Source: Gordius sp. MW1 (Eukaryota; Nematomorpha; Gordioida; Gordea; Gordiidae). Taken from it: DNA of 64,000 nucleotides. The notes under the pieces were generated by a model that was given only the letters and a program-made list of their open reading frames with translations, had not been told where the DNA came from and did no database searches. Shown one piece after another: positions 21,197-31,925 of the stretch. The stretch lies in the NCBI GenBank assembly GCA_964036665.1, contig OZ038530.1, positions 22,342,001 to 22,406,000 of the forward strand, given 5' to 3'. Within the stretch, counting starts at the first letter, position 1; each line of letters starts with the position of its first letter. Both the position numbers and the translations under genes were made by a program.

Positions 21197-24100
21197 AGTA
21201 TCTTTTAGGGTTTGGTATTTAATATGTATCCTAAATAAAAATTAATTATTAATATTGTAACAGTTCCTACCGCTACACAACGGCGCATTATGCAATAGCA
21301 TTTATTATAGAGGGTTTTGTTAATGAATTATTAATTTGACGCATGACGCAATAAACGATTTGTCAATGACTTCACAATAACAGTCTCACGTATTATAAAA
21401 TAATCTGATATAAATGATTGTACCAATATCAATTGTAATCTAAATGGATTTTTATATAGCAGCTTTAATTCATTTTCTGATCAATTATTAATAACATTTC
21501 CTCATTTTAGCCTCCTTAGCTCCAGTTGATTCACATTTAGGTACATAACAAAATTTTATAATCGATACATGTTTAATTAATATGATATGATATTTTTAAG
21601 CGAATAGTTAGAAAAATAAAAGGTCTGGTTGCATACTAGCGCACCCGACTTTTTTGAAAGCTACTTTAGGGTAGGGAGTTTCATATATATTAGAAGTCTT
21701 ACTCTATATTAATCTTTCTGTCATTAAGTAAGTAAAATTAATAAACCATTCTCAGCCATTTAGGAACATTTATGCACCATCTCTTCTCCAATAAATTCAT
21801 ATTGCAATTATGATAAATATTCTTTCGCACACAATCTTAACACAACATTATTTAAAAGTTCGACAATTATAAAGTTGTTCTCAAAGATAAACATTTAGAA
21901 AGAATGAGAATTTTCAGAAATTTGAACAGTATTTCTTGAATGACAATATCTAGATTCCCAGAAGTTTGCTAAAAACAATAATAATGATAAAGAATCAGCT
22001 TGTCCACATTATAGCTAACCCAAAAATTAAGTTATTTGTCTTATACTATAACATATTGATTGATGGTTAAATTTTTTTATAATTTCTCCTAAAATAAACA
22101 TACGCGTTTTATTAATAACACAGATCCACAAAAAATTTCTCGCAATCGGACCAATATTTCTTGCAAACAATTTTATGCTAAACAAACCAGATTGATAAAT
22201 GAGTTTATCGGTTCAAAAACGTCTTTTTAGGTTATATTTCGACGCCCTTGTTAATTTATATATAAATTATATAATCCTATATACCATCGATTAATCTACA
22301 AGGCTATAATGTGGAAAGTAGGAGAGAGGGAGGGAAAGACGAAAAGAAAGTAAATGTAGAGAGCAAGTAAAATATTATTCAACGTGACATTGTAATGCGT
22401 ACACTAATGTCCTCGTTTTCCAGACAAAGTGGGAAGAATCATAAGGGGAAGGGGTTCGCGTTAACAAGGATAAAAAGGAGTGAAATAACCCTGTGTAGAT
22501 TAATCATTGGTCTATAGAATTTTTATTATACTATTAAAAATTAAAAAGCTAACGTTGAAATATAGCCTCAAAAAGCGTTAAAAAAGCCATTTTTCACATT
22601 TTACCTTATTTACCTCAAAATCTAAACCACCTGAAGAAAAAAAAACATTATTGTTCAGCATAAAATTCTCTATCAGAATACACAGAGAGTATTAAAAAGT
22701 CATTTAGAGCTATGTCATTTATATAAAATTATAACCGCGATATAAATATTAAAAACAAAGTATATATTTAAACTAAAACATTTAGATGAAAAGCAATTCA
22801 GCAGAATTTTATCTCATTTTTTAACCCTACTAACATAGCATCTATATATTATATGGTGTTTATAACCCAACAATGGAAGGGGTAACAATGATTTATATTT
22901 TTTGCCACTAGCTACTCGTAGGGAATGCTAGCAAACTTTGACACGAGCGGATTCAGAGTATGATTTTTTGGAATAGGCGTTAAAAAAATGACATTCACGA
23001 CTAAAAAACTATAAAAGCGCGTTAAAACGGATGGTGATTGGTGTATGGAATTCATGTTGAATTTAATGATTTCCATTGTGATCTTTTGCTTAATAAAAAA
23101 GTATTCTTTCAAATTTAATGAGATGCTAGATATCGCTTTTCCAGAGTGTTTAAAGAGAGCGCTTTAGTGCCTAAATTTACAATTGTGGTTGCCACTACGG
23201 GAATGATCATGTCCGCGAGGGAAGAATATATGGTAGTCAATTATTTAAGTGCGGCAAATTTTTTAAAAGCAACCGTGTCCTACTTTTTCGTAACCTTTGA
23301 CACTATAAAGTTTTATACTATTGTAAAAAATATCAAATATTAAAAGCTTTTCTCTATTTAAGGAGTGTTTTATAAATTTCAATAATATTTGAAGTATTAG
23401 ATAAATCATTAAATAGCACTTGTAAAAAATTTTATGCCTTCTTTTAATTAAACAAAAAATTATAACAAAAAACATGGCTCGGCCTGAGGTTTAATTTGAA
23501 CTTTATTAGAATAGGTAATATTGGAATTAAACCATAAACTGGATAGCAAACAATAAAAAATTTTAAATTTTATTATTTAATATAATATTAGTATATTAAA
23601 TACTAGATTACTATGCGCCCGATCTTAAAAGGTACCCACTTTGCTTCTGACAAACCTCAAATATCTTATGTAATATGTATGTAGTATAGAAGCATTTTTT
23701 TATTTTGCATAACATTAATAAGTATTAGTGCATTTTTACCACATACTATTAAAATTTGCATGTAAAGAGTTAGAATAATGTTGTTAATATATGGTTACAC
23801 TAAAAAACCAAGGTTACGGTTAGCTTATGGATCCTATAATAGATTGAGCCACTTATCTTAAATGTTGACGCTTAGCAGAGCATATAGAGTATTTACCCGA
23901 TTTAAAGTCTATAACCAGCTCGACCCTTAGATCGCAATAGAATATTTAAAACTGTAATTGAAGAAATTATAAGCTAGTAATCGGTTGCTTCACACACTAA
24001 TCCTCCATCCTTTATATCGCTAGATATTAGTAAACACCATTAGCTATGTACCAGCTATAATAAAATATAAGCTTTGCACTTCAATTTACTAAATAAAAAA

Positions 24101-24820
24101 ATTTCCTATAGCTGTTTATCACACTAAATGAGTAAATCTTGGCTATCCAGGCCTTACACGTGTTAACGATGTGTTATATTAATCTTTGATTTAAACAGTG
24201 ATCTCTAGCTTTAAAGACATATCCTATAGCACTTTGCCCCCACTCTGCTGGTCTAAGATTATAAGTTCGTATTTTAGGCTATAAAATGGTAATATTTGTT
24301 ACTCTCATTGACAAAATGCAGTGTTGGGATGTGGCCCTACCATATACACTTGTTGAATCCCAAAATTTATATATAAGATCCATAAATGATTTTTAAATGC
24401 ATAAGCGTTGAAAGCACACTTGGTAAGCAATTTCCAATTTATAAGCCAATATTGAAATGGGTATAGCGCGTCAGAATTTTAAATAGTTATCTCTTGTATG
24501 AAACTATATTCTATTAGAATCAACTTAAATCAAGATTTTTTGATATTAGTAAGGAATATTATCATTATAAGTGATCCCGTTAAGTCTCACCTAAATTTGC
24601 GCTTATCTACTGATTCGTAATAACCAATTGAAATATTTCTTGCATGAACTTCTAAAGCAAAGTTAAATGATTTATAATATATCAAATAAACAAACATCTA
24701 ATTATATAATCATCAATGTGATATCCCTTTATTAGCACAAACTTGGGGTATTTTTATGCGAATTTATTAACTATTGCATCACCGCTAAATTAAAAACTTA
24801 TTAGCAAAATCATCTATATC
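21197..24820. other. Sequence between GPCR copies, no intact gene
   Basis: About 21275-21430 is upstream sequence shared with the paralog at 28.5-29.4 kb. The rest is AT-rich without recognised genes. About 23120-23280 on the minus strand reads IYSSLADMIIPVVATT and LEKR, weakly like the PD-(D/E)xK-like ORF at 16683. Nothing else was recognised. Confidence 0.4.
21275..21295 (-). promoter_or_regulatory. Conserved upstream motif of the GPCR copies
   Basis: Minus-strand TGCATAATGCGCCGTT, 79 bp or more upstream of the first ATG. Near-identical words are upstream of both pseudogene copies (29373-29392 minus; 24825-24840 plus). It may be a promoter element or simply part of the duplicated unit. Confidence 0.4.
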
Positions 24821-24824
24821 AGGT

Positions 24825-25682
24825 TGCAAAATGCGGCGTTATGCATATGAAGTTGTTACAATATCATTCATTATTTAAAAACACCAAATATAAAGAAACA
24901 CTAAAAGATATTTGTTTACTTCAATTCAAGCCATTAAAAAAATCAATCTACAACATACTCTCACACGGCGACGTAGGCTTTTTAAATATAAATCACGGGT
25001 CAAAAAGTTTCACACCAATTATTCACAATCTATACACTTACAGATGGTATAGATGTTGACTAATGCGTACTCATTTCTCTATACCTATTACAACTTATCT
25101 TAACTCTCTCCACAAATAGTTACTTGTTGTATTTGATAAATAAACGCAATAGTCCTTCCTACGATAACAAATATCGTAATGTTAACCCAAACGGGCCCGA
25201 AAATATTAATTTCTCATCGGGCAAATTAATCTAAAGTTTCAACTTTGCTGTCAAATATTTTTTCAATTTAAGAGCGATAGGAGATATGATGGGGGCCAGC
25301 ATTTGTATCCCTCTATTAATTCATACCTCATTCTTTCATGGAAGATAAATTAAGGGTAGGGACTTGCCTATCCAATGTCGAGAAGAAGCCGTTCTACGTG
25401 TGTTAGATGATATGTTCTTGTTCATAAATTCATTCAGTATGTTAGCCCGAGCCAATGGGGCTATTGTCATGGTTAAAAGGTTTAAATATCAAAAAAAGGA
25501 TACATGGTATCACAATAATGATTGGCGTGATACTACTTCCCATCACATTTCTTTCAACTAAATATATCAATAAAAGTGGGAATTCATCTTTAAATCACCC
25601 ATTTAGCTCTTTGAACGATATACAAACGCGCGCGTACCTCATATGGCTAACAACTATAGGTAGTTTTAATTAAATAACCTAT
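24825..25682 (+). pseudogene. GPCR pseudogene (exon 1 of a paralog)
   Basis: Homologous to exon 1 of the gene at 19487-21196. It includes the 5' flank (TGCAAAATGCGGCGTT at 24825), SIYNILSHGDVGF, TM1 (STNSYLLYLINKR), TM2 (RAIGDMMGAS), TM3 (MFLFINSFSML) and the end of exon 1 (IWLTTIG followed by a GTAGTT donor). Lesions: frameshift after NLYTY, a stop after SFFHGR, part of the DRF region deleted (MLARANGAIV), and a frameshift near 25500. The initiator ATG position reads AAG. No second exon was recognised downstream. It shares residues with the 28.5-kb pseudogene that the intact gene lacks. Confidence 0.8.
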
Positions 25683-26056
25683 AACAATCAACGATTTACA
25701 AAGAATCGTGCATAAATACAAGGTTATCTAATTGTTTAAAACTTAAAAACATAGTAACAAAATGAAGTGATTACAAAGGAATCAACGTTATTTACAAAAT
25801 GATGGGCAACATATAAAATTTTATTTCTCTCATTAAACTTACTAAGCCTAAGTCATCAGCCAACGAGCTAATTTGAACAAATTCTATTAAATTTCTAAAT
25901 AAGCTATCGTTTGGATTTAACTAGCAAGCTTATTTAATCACCAATACTTAGTTTCCCAATTAGTTCAATAAATTGTAAATGTCTTATATAGGCAAATTAA
26001 GAAGTATCAGTACATTATGAAATTAGAAATCAAACGCAAGATTGTGCGAGTCTTAT
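25683..26056. other. Intergenic AT-rich DNA, nothing recognised
   Basis: No ORF, exon 2 of the GPCR pseudogene or repeat boundary could be identified. Confidence 0.35.
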
Positions 26057-26064
26057 ATTACATC

Positions 26065-28447
26065 CAGGGTTTCTTTCAGGGGGGAGCCCGGCCCCGGACA
26101 ATTTCAAATACTCCCCCCTCCCCCGCAGAGTTTTGATTGAAGGAAGCATGAAGAAGTCATAAATTATATTAATAGGCTAAAATTGAAATTCAATAAATTA
26201 TTTTAATTTGCCAATAAAAAAATATGAAATTGGCGAAAATAATTTTTTTTTACAAATCAAGTGGAAATCATTCATAGACATCATTTTTTAACATCTGTGA
26301 ACCCTAGTTTACAATCTTGAAAGTTACAAATTATCTTTAATTAAAAAATAGTAATAGGTAAATAAACACAAAAAAATGCTTTTAGATTTATTAAATCACT
26401 ATCTTACTTATAAACTTAAAAAGAATTATTATTACTATTCTATTGTTTGTTTTTTATTGATATAATCAGTGTTTCGATCTCGTCTCGTCTCGGTCTCGAA
26501 AACAAAATCTCGTCTCGTCTCGGGAGCGTTTAAGAAAATCTCGATCTCGTCTCGTCTCGACTTTTAAAAAAAAATATATTCGGAATAAAAATTTCTCCTG
26601 TTTTATTAAAAATATAAATGTTCAAAAATCCAAATGGCAAATTTTATATTTTTCGAAAAACTTTAATACACAAACTTTTTAAAGATTTAGCGGGACACGA
26701 CATCTCATTGACAATATAAAGATATGAATTAACTCATAAAGATAACATTTTCTATAAAAAATGCAGACTAAAAAAACTATAAATAAATTTGAAATATAAA
26801 AAATTAAATTTTATTGTTCTAGCAAATTATAATATTTGTATTAAATTCACTGTGTCTGTCAACTATAAATGGACTTCGAAAATTATAAGTTCGCTTAGAG
26901 TTGATTTAGTTGCATAATTGAGCAAAATGAGACCCTTTATTAACCTTTGCTAATGCTTCAAAGTAGACCTTAACATATTTAAGGCAAATGTTTAAGTCCA
27001 TTAATATAACCATCATTAATTATAGCCCATAGTGTTTATTGCATGTTTACTATAGCGCTATAAACCACAAAGTGCGAGTGACATTTAATGATGTTATTAT
27101 TATTTACAGAATTGATAACTAGTTGCACAAATTAAAACGTTGTAAAAACAACAATAAAAGCAGCATTATTATAGAATTAAGAACATAAGGTTTAAACTTT
27201 AAATTAATGAGTACGTATTTAAATGTATGACAAAAATTAACCATACTAAGGTAAATGATTGCCAAATTTTAATTTTTTTGCAAAAATATATAATATTAAC
27301 TACACTTGGGATTTTTTTTAATATCAAATATATTCCATACATATTGATTTACACTTAATACCTTACATGTAAATTAAAATACACAATAATTTACAAAAAT
27401 CTAACGATCAATAAAAAGTCGAGATCTCGCCGAGAAAATCTCTTATCGTCTCGTCTCGAGCTCAAAATTCTCGTCTCGTCTCGTCTCGGTTTTTCGAGAC
27501 GAGAGGAGACCGAGATTTTTCTCGGTTTTTACGCATCACTAGATATAATATGCTTATTTTGAATTGCAGATGTCTGGTAAATATAAAAGTACTCTTTTAC
27601 ACTACTTTAGTAAAAAGGAAAAACCTAATAAAAAAGATGGTAAATATGATTTAATTTGGAATAATTTTAATTATGTATGCGTATTTGTGTTTATATAAAA
27701 TAAGACATGAATATGTTTGTTTTAATAGGTAAAGATGGGACTGAATTAAAAAAAAACTCTTTTTTTATCCCTTATTATGGGAAATTATGGTAATTATTTT
27801 TAAGCATTAGATATTTTAAATATATATAAGTTGCAGGTATTATTCTGCTTCCAGCAGTGAAGTTCACATGAACTCTGAAAGAGGCAAGAAAGATTTTGGT
27901 TTTAATATAGAAGTATTATATATATTTTCATGTTTTAGGTCAAGATGAAAATTGTAACTCTGCTGGAGTGGGGAAAACTGTCTCTTCTTTTTCTTATAAT
28001 AAAAATGCTGGTAATTAAAATTATGCAAGTTGTTTTTATTTTATTAATATATATTGATAAAGATGAGTGTATTGGCATCTCTACTAATTGTTCAGTCTCT
28101 GAAAGTGAAAAACATGGGCAAAATTTAAAACTTAAACCATCATATAAATTTATGATTTCATGGACATCCAAACACAAATGGCTAATTTCTGATGAAGCCT
28201 TAGGTGGGGCTTTATGCTCTGTCTGTTCTCTTTACAACATACTTTCTTAAAAGAACACTTGCCCGTTAAAATATTACATGTATTTATTTAATAATTATGC
28301 GTGTAGGTATCTATTTATATATCACCAATAAAAATCAGTAAATATTATACTAAATGGTTTAGCAATTAAAAATTTTTTACCCCCCCCCCCCGGAAGTTAA
28401 AAATACTTCCCCCCCCCCCCGAAGCCTTTTTTCTGAAAGAAACCCTG
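26065..28447 (+). mobile_element. hAT element with transposase N-terminus, interrupted by another hAT
   Basis: Identical 15-bp terminal inverted repeats CAGGGTTTCTTTCAG, with poly-G/C inside the ends. Flanked by ATTACATC (26057-26064) and ATTACATT (28448-28455). At 27570 it begins MSGKYKSTLLHYFSKK, a typical hAT N-terminus. Near 28130-28240 it encodes FMISWTSKHKWL followed by GALCSVC, matching the TTF-type zinc finger that precedes hAT transposase cores. The catalytic and C-terminal parts are missing, so it is an internally deleted derivative. The element at 26467-27541 is inserted in it. Confidence 0.78.
26467..27541. mobile_element. 1075-bp hAT element (CTCGTCTCG family), perfect TSD
   Basis: Begins CAGTGTTTCGATCTCG and ends ACGCATCACTA. 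Subterminal tandem CTCGTCTCG and inverted CGAGACGAGA arrays. Flanked by identical GATATAAT at 26459-26466 and 27542-27549. The second copy, in the opposite orientation, is at 42116-43268. No transposase ORF. Confidence 0.85.
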
Positions 28448-28548
28448 ATTACATTCTTATGTATGTGTTTCGTTAGTTTTTAATATAATTTCGTTCATTA
28501 CATTACACGAGTGTTTCTAAATTGTAGTAAAGCAGTGTAGTATGATTT

Positions 28549-29250
28549 CAACTTACCTATAGTTGGTAGCCAAATAAAGCGCGCGTTTGAACATCATTTA
28601 AAGCGCATAAAGGGTGAAACGAAGATGATTTCCAATTTTCCTTGAAAAATTTAATTAATAGAAATGTGATGGGAAGTAGTGTTATTACGCCAATCATTAT
28701 CGTTATTGCATAAATTGTATCTTTTTTCTGATATTTAAACCTTTTAGCCATGACGATAGCCTTAAATCTATCTATGGCTAAGTCTTGACCCATAATTTCT
28801 TTTCCATAAAAGAATGAGGTGTTAATTAAAAGAGGTATACACAAACTAGCTCCTATCATATCTCCTATCGCTCTTAAGGTGAAAAAACATTTTATGGGAA
28901 AGATGAAACTTTGCATTGGTTTTAGAGATGAAGAACTACTTTGTCCAGACCCGGTTGGGGTAGCAATATGACCTTTGTTATCGGAGGAAGGACTATTGCG
29001 TTTATTTATCAGGTACAACAAGTAACTATTAGTGGAAATTGTTAAGATAAGTTGCAATAAGTATAGGGGAATAAATATACTTTTGTCAACAATCATCTAT
29101 TCCTCTGTATAGATTGCTAATAATAGTTGTGAAACTTTCATTAGGGTGAAAATAATTCATATTTTGAGCGTCGCTAATATTTAAAAAGCCTTCTTCTTCA
29201 TGAGAGAGAGTGTTTTAGATTGAAATCTTTATTAGCATCTTAATAAACTT
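28549..29250 (-). pseudogene. GPCR pseudogene with TM3 deleted
   Basis: Homologous to exon 1 of the gene at 19487-21196, including TM1 (STNSYLLYLINKR), TM2 (RAIGDMIGAS), TM4 (ITLLPITFLLIKF) and a preserved GTAAGT donor. Compared with that gene it has a frameshift and stop just after the start (ATC TAA), a 5-bp loss after GIDD, an in-frame loss of about 29 codons that joins GQD directly to LAIDRF and so removes TM3, and a 4-bp loss before the donor. The second exon was not recognised. The ATG of the MPIK-type start is retained (MLIKI). Confidence 0.83.
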
Positions 29251-29372
29251 TAAATATATTTTGTTTTGTAAAAATTGGAAAGTTGTAGTAGTGCATCTTT
29301 TAGTAATATATATAGGTCTGCTTTTAATTCGGTGTTTTTAAGTAATTAATGACATTAAGTGATTCCTTGGTT

Positions 29373-29392
29373 ACACAACGCCGCATTTTGCA
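29373..29392 (-). promoter_or_regulatory. Upstream motif of the GPCR pseudogene
   Basis: Same word as at 21275-21295 (minus-strand TGCAAAATGCGGCGTT). An LTR retrotransposon inserted 18 bp further upstream (29415), separating it from more distal shared sequence that resumes near 31926. Confidence 0.4.
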
Positions 29393-29414
29393 TTTGCAAC
29401 TTAATATAGATAAC

Positions 29415-29937
29415 TGTTGTAGTCGCTGACTACATTATGAGTAGAAAGCACAGCTGCGCTTGCAAGAGAGTACGGGAAATGTATGCTCTTTGTGGAGAAT
29501 GTTGTATCATGGCACACTCACACAAAACCCCCCCCCCCCCTCATCTTAGTTTGCATATTTATTAAAGTCTGTATACGCGTAGTTCCTCTCCCCCTCCCCA
29601 TTGCTCTTACGCATTTTAACTCCGATCTATATATAGACGCGTAGATATACATCACGTGTAGATGTAGATATCCATACGCGCGTTTTCATTGGTCAATTAT
29701 TATCTTTTGTTCACAACATAACATATGATGTGGTTTTTTTCTCGTTTTTAAGATTATCCATAATTATTATATATTCGCGCGATTCTAGGAGAATGGGAGA
29801 ATAAATTCTTTTTATCACATAATAATAAATAAAAGTTAAGGTAAGAAAATATATACAAGAGTTAATAAACATAAATCATAATAAACTTTTATCATAATTA
29901 ATCCAAATTGATATAATCATGTTTTTAGGTTATTACA
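29415..29937 (+). repeat. 5' LTR (523 bp)
   Basis: TG...CA boundaries. Very similar to 31375-31920 over its first 200 bp and more diverged after that. Contains a 13-C run where the other LTR has 9. Confidence 0.78.
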
Positions 29938-31051
29938 GTGGTGTCAGAATAAAAATGGATACATTTTAATTTATTAAGCTTTAAACATGAAAAGATAATG
30001 TTTATTGTGTTTATTTATTTTATTTTTGGTTGGTGTAATGTTAATCCAGAAATATTAGGATTAAAATATAAAGAATGCAACGATTTAGATTGCTATTTTA
30101 ACATTCATTTTTGGGTATTAAGACGGGTGTGGCAATATTTTTAATTTTTAAATACGATGAGTATGCAGTATTTTGAAACTTTATAATTAGTACTTAAGTC
30201 CCAATAGAATCGCGCGAAGGTAATCATTTTTCATAATGCATGTTTTTCCTTCAAATTTTTCGCTTTTTGCTTTTTTTTCGCATGATATTTTTTTGATGCA
30301 TTATCCGTCATGATCCTTGATTGATCAGCTGGTATCTGACAGTGCGAAATAGAGCGCCGAGAGTATGTGATTCCGGTGCTGTATGTAGAACGCTATTGCG
30401 GTTCTGTAAAATTCTGTCGATACCTGCGGAACGATCGGAATGGCGCGGTGGTACGTAACATGACGTGTAGGACGAGGTTTCGGATATTAATGTATTTTTG
30501 CATGAGCGCACGTGTGTATCCCAGAAGCGAATTAATTAGTTTTTCGACGTAAATCGTCGGTACCCTTCTTGGGTGGCGCCTACGGGTGCGACGTCTACGG
30601 ACGTGTTTAATTAATTCGGAGGCTTATTGCCTGTTATGACCTGTTTTTTTGGCTTTATGCCCTATCACCTTTATATTAGGTTTGATGAGGTCGAGTTTTC
30701 TGGGTGGGCAAATTGCCCGTGCGCATGATTGATTAATTTGTTGGAGTTAATTACCTCGCATGTACGAAGGGAAGTTAATACCATCGTTGTCAGGTCCAAG
30801 GTTACCGTTATGGAGTTCATAGCTCCCAGGTGATTATGGTAGGCGGAGTTGCATTTATGCGAGATACGCCTGATGACAGTTTTTTTACACTTAGTGATGT
30901 CGCTGGTGCCTATGTCGGCGCCGATAGCTGATATGTGGTATAGCGACGTCACCTATAATTTACCGGAGATATCGTACGCTTTGGTCGAGAGGCTAGCGGC
31001 TCTTATAGAGGAGCGGCCTGGACGACTTAGAGTGACGAAGATGTTTCTGTC

Positions 31052-31522
31052 TTGCTCGTATGGGGGAAAATCAAAGAAACAATTGGGGTGAAGTATCCTA
31101 TACCGAACCCAACGACGCTCAGATGCTCTGGCCAAAACGCTCTCCCCCTAGCAAGCTTGAAGGGTATGGTGCGTTTGCGTTTCAATTTTTACGGTCAACG
31201 GTTTGCGTTTCAATTTTTACGGTCAACGACGAAATTAACGATCAGACCAATCAAGACCGAACAGGAAAACGATCCTGGTAATGTTCAATACAAATCGAGG
31301 TCAACAACTCAAATTCGACGACAGGGCTTAGAAGTTAACGATCAGGTCGGTGGAGGTTATCGTGAAGGGTATGGTGTTGTAGTCGCTGACTACATTATGA
31401 GTAGAAAGCACAGCTGCGCTTGCAAGAGAGTACGGGAAATGTATGCTCTTTGTGGAGAATGTTGTATCATGGCACACTCACACAAAACCCCCCCCCCTCA
31501 TCTTAGTTTGCATATTTATTAA
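31052..31522 (+). other. 156-codon ORF crossing into the 3' LTR, unknown
   Basis: Runs from the element interior into the 3' LTR and ends with a Cys/His/Lys-rich tail (MSRKHSCACKRV, then CGECCIMAHSH). The interior includes a perfect 28-bp tandem duplication (31173-31200 and 31201-31228). No homolog recognised. On the opposite strand 30671-31135 is also open apart from one stop. Neither is certain to be coding. Confidence 0.3.
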
Positions 31523-31920
31523 AGTCTGTATACGCGTAGTTCCTCTCCCCCTCCCCATTGCTCTTACGCATTTTAACTCGGATCTATATACAGACGCGTA
31601 GATATACATGTAAATATCCATACGCGCGTTATTATTGGGGAATTATTGTCTTTGTTCGTATAGAACAGATGTAGTTTTTTCCTTTTCATTTTAGATATAA
31701 ATAATTTCGCTTCGCTAATTCGCGCGGTTACTTGGGATTAATTATTATTGAAATAAATTCATAAAACATAAATTAAAGTTAAGGTAAGTAAAATATCCAA
31801 TAACATGATAACTTAAATCTTAATCATGATAATTGTTAAAACTTAATTCTTTTACCTTTTCTAACATTAATAATTAATTTAAAGAGATACCTTTCATATT
31901 CTTTTTATCACTTTCTTACA
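31375..31920 (+). repeat. 3' LTR (546 bp)
   Basis: TG...CA boundaries, followed by the ATAAC target duplication. Confidence 0.78.
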
Positions 31921-31925
31921 ATAAC

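Larger units (their letters stand above)
29415..31920 (+). mobile_element. Non-autonomous LTR retrotransposon upstream of GPCR pseudogene
   Basis: Two direct repeats, 29415-29937 and 31375-31920, both starting TGTTGTAGTC and ending in CA. The 5-mer ATAAC flanks the whole at 29410-29414 and 31921-31925. Just after the first LTR is TGGTGTCAGAA, a primer-binding site of the type complementary to a tRNA 3' end (also seen at 53328). The flanks match the intact GPCR upstream region, so the insertion point is clear. The 1.4-kb interior has no recognisable gag or pol; LTRs have diverged in their 3' halves. It is probably a deleted derivative dependent on another element. Confidence 0.8.

Noticed and set aside
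23120..23280. Third copy of the PD-(D/E)xK-like domain
   Set aside because: Only a few residues agree (YSSL, IPVVAT, LEKR) and frames break; kept as a note in the intergenic entry only.
30671..31135. Minus-strand protein in the LTR element interior
   Set aside because: Open over about 150 codons apart from one stop, but no motif was recognised and the plus strand is equally open, so it was not called as a gene.
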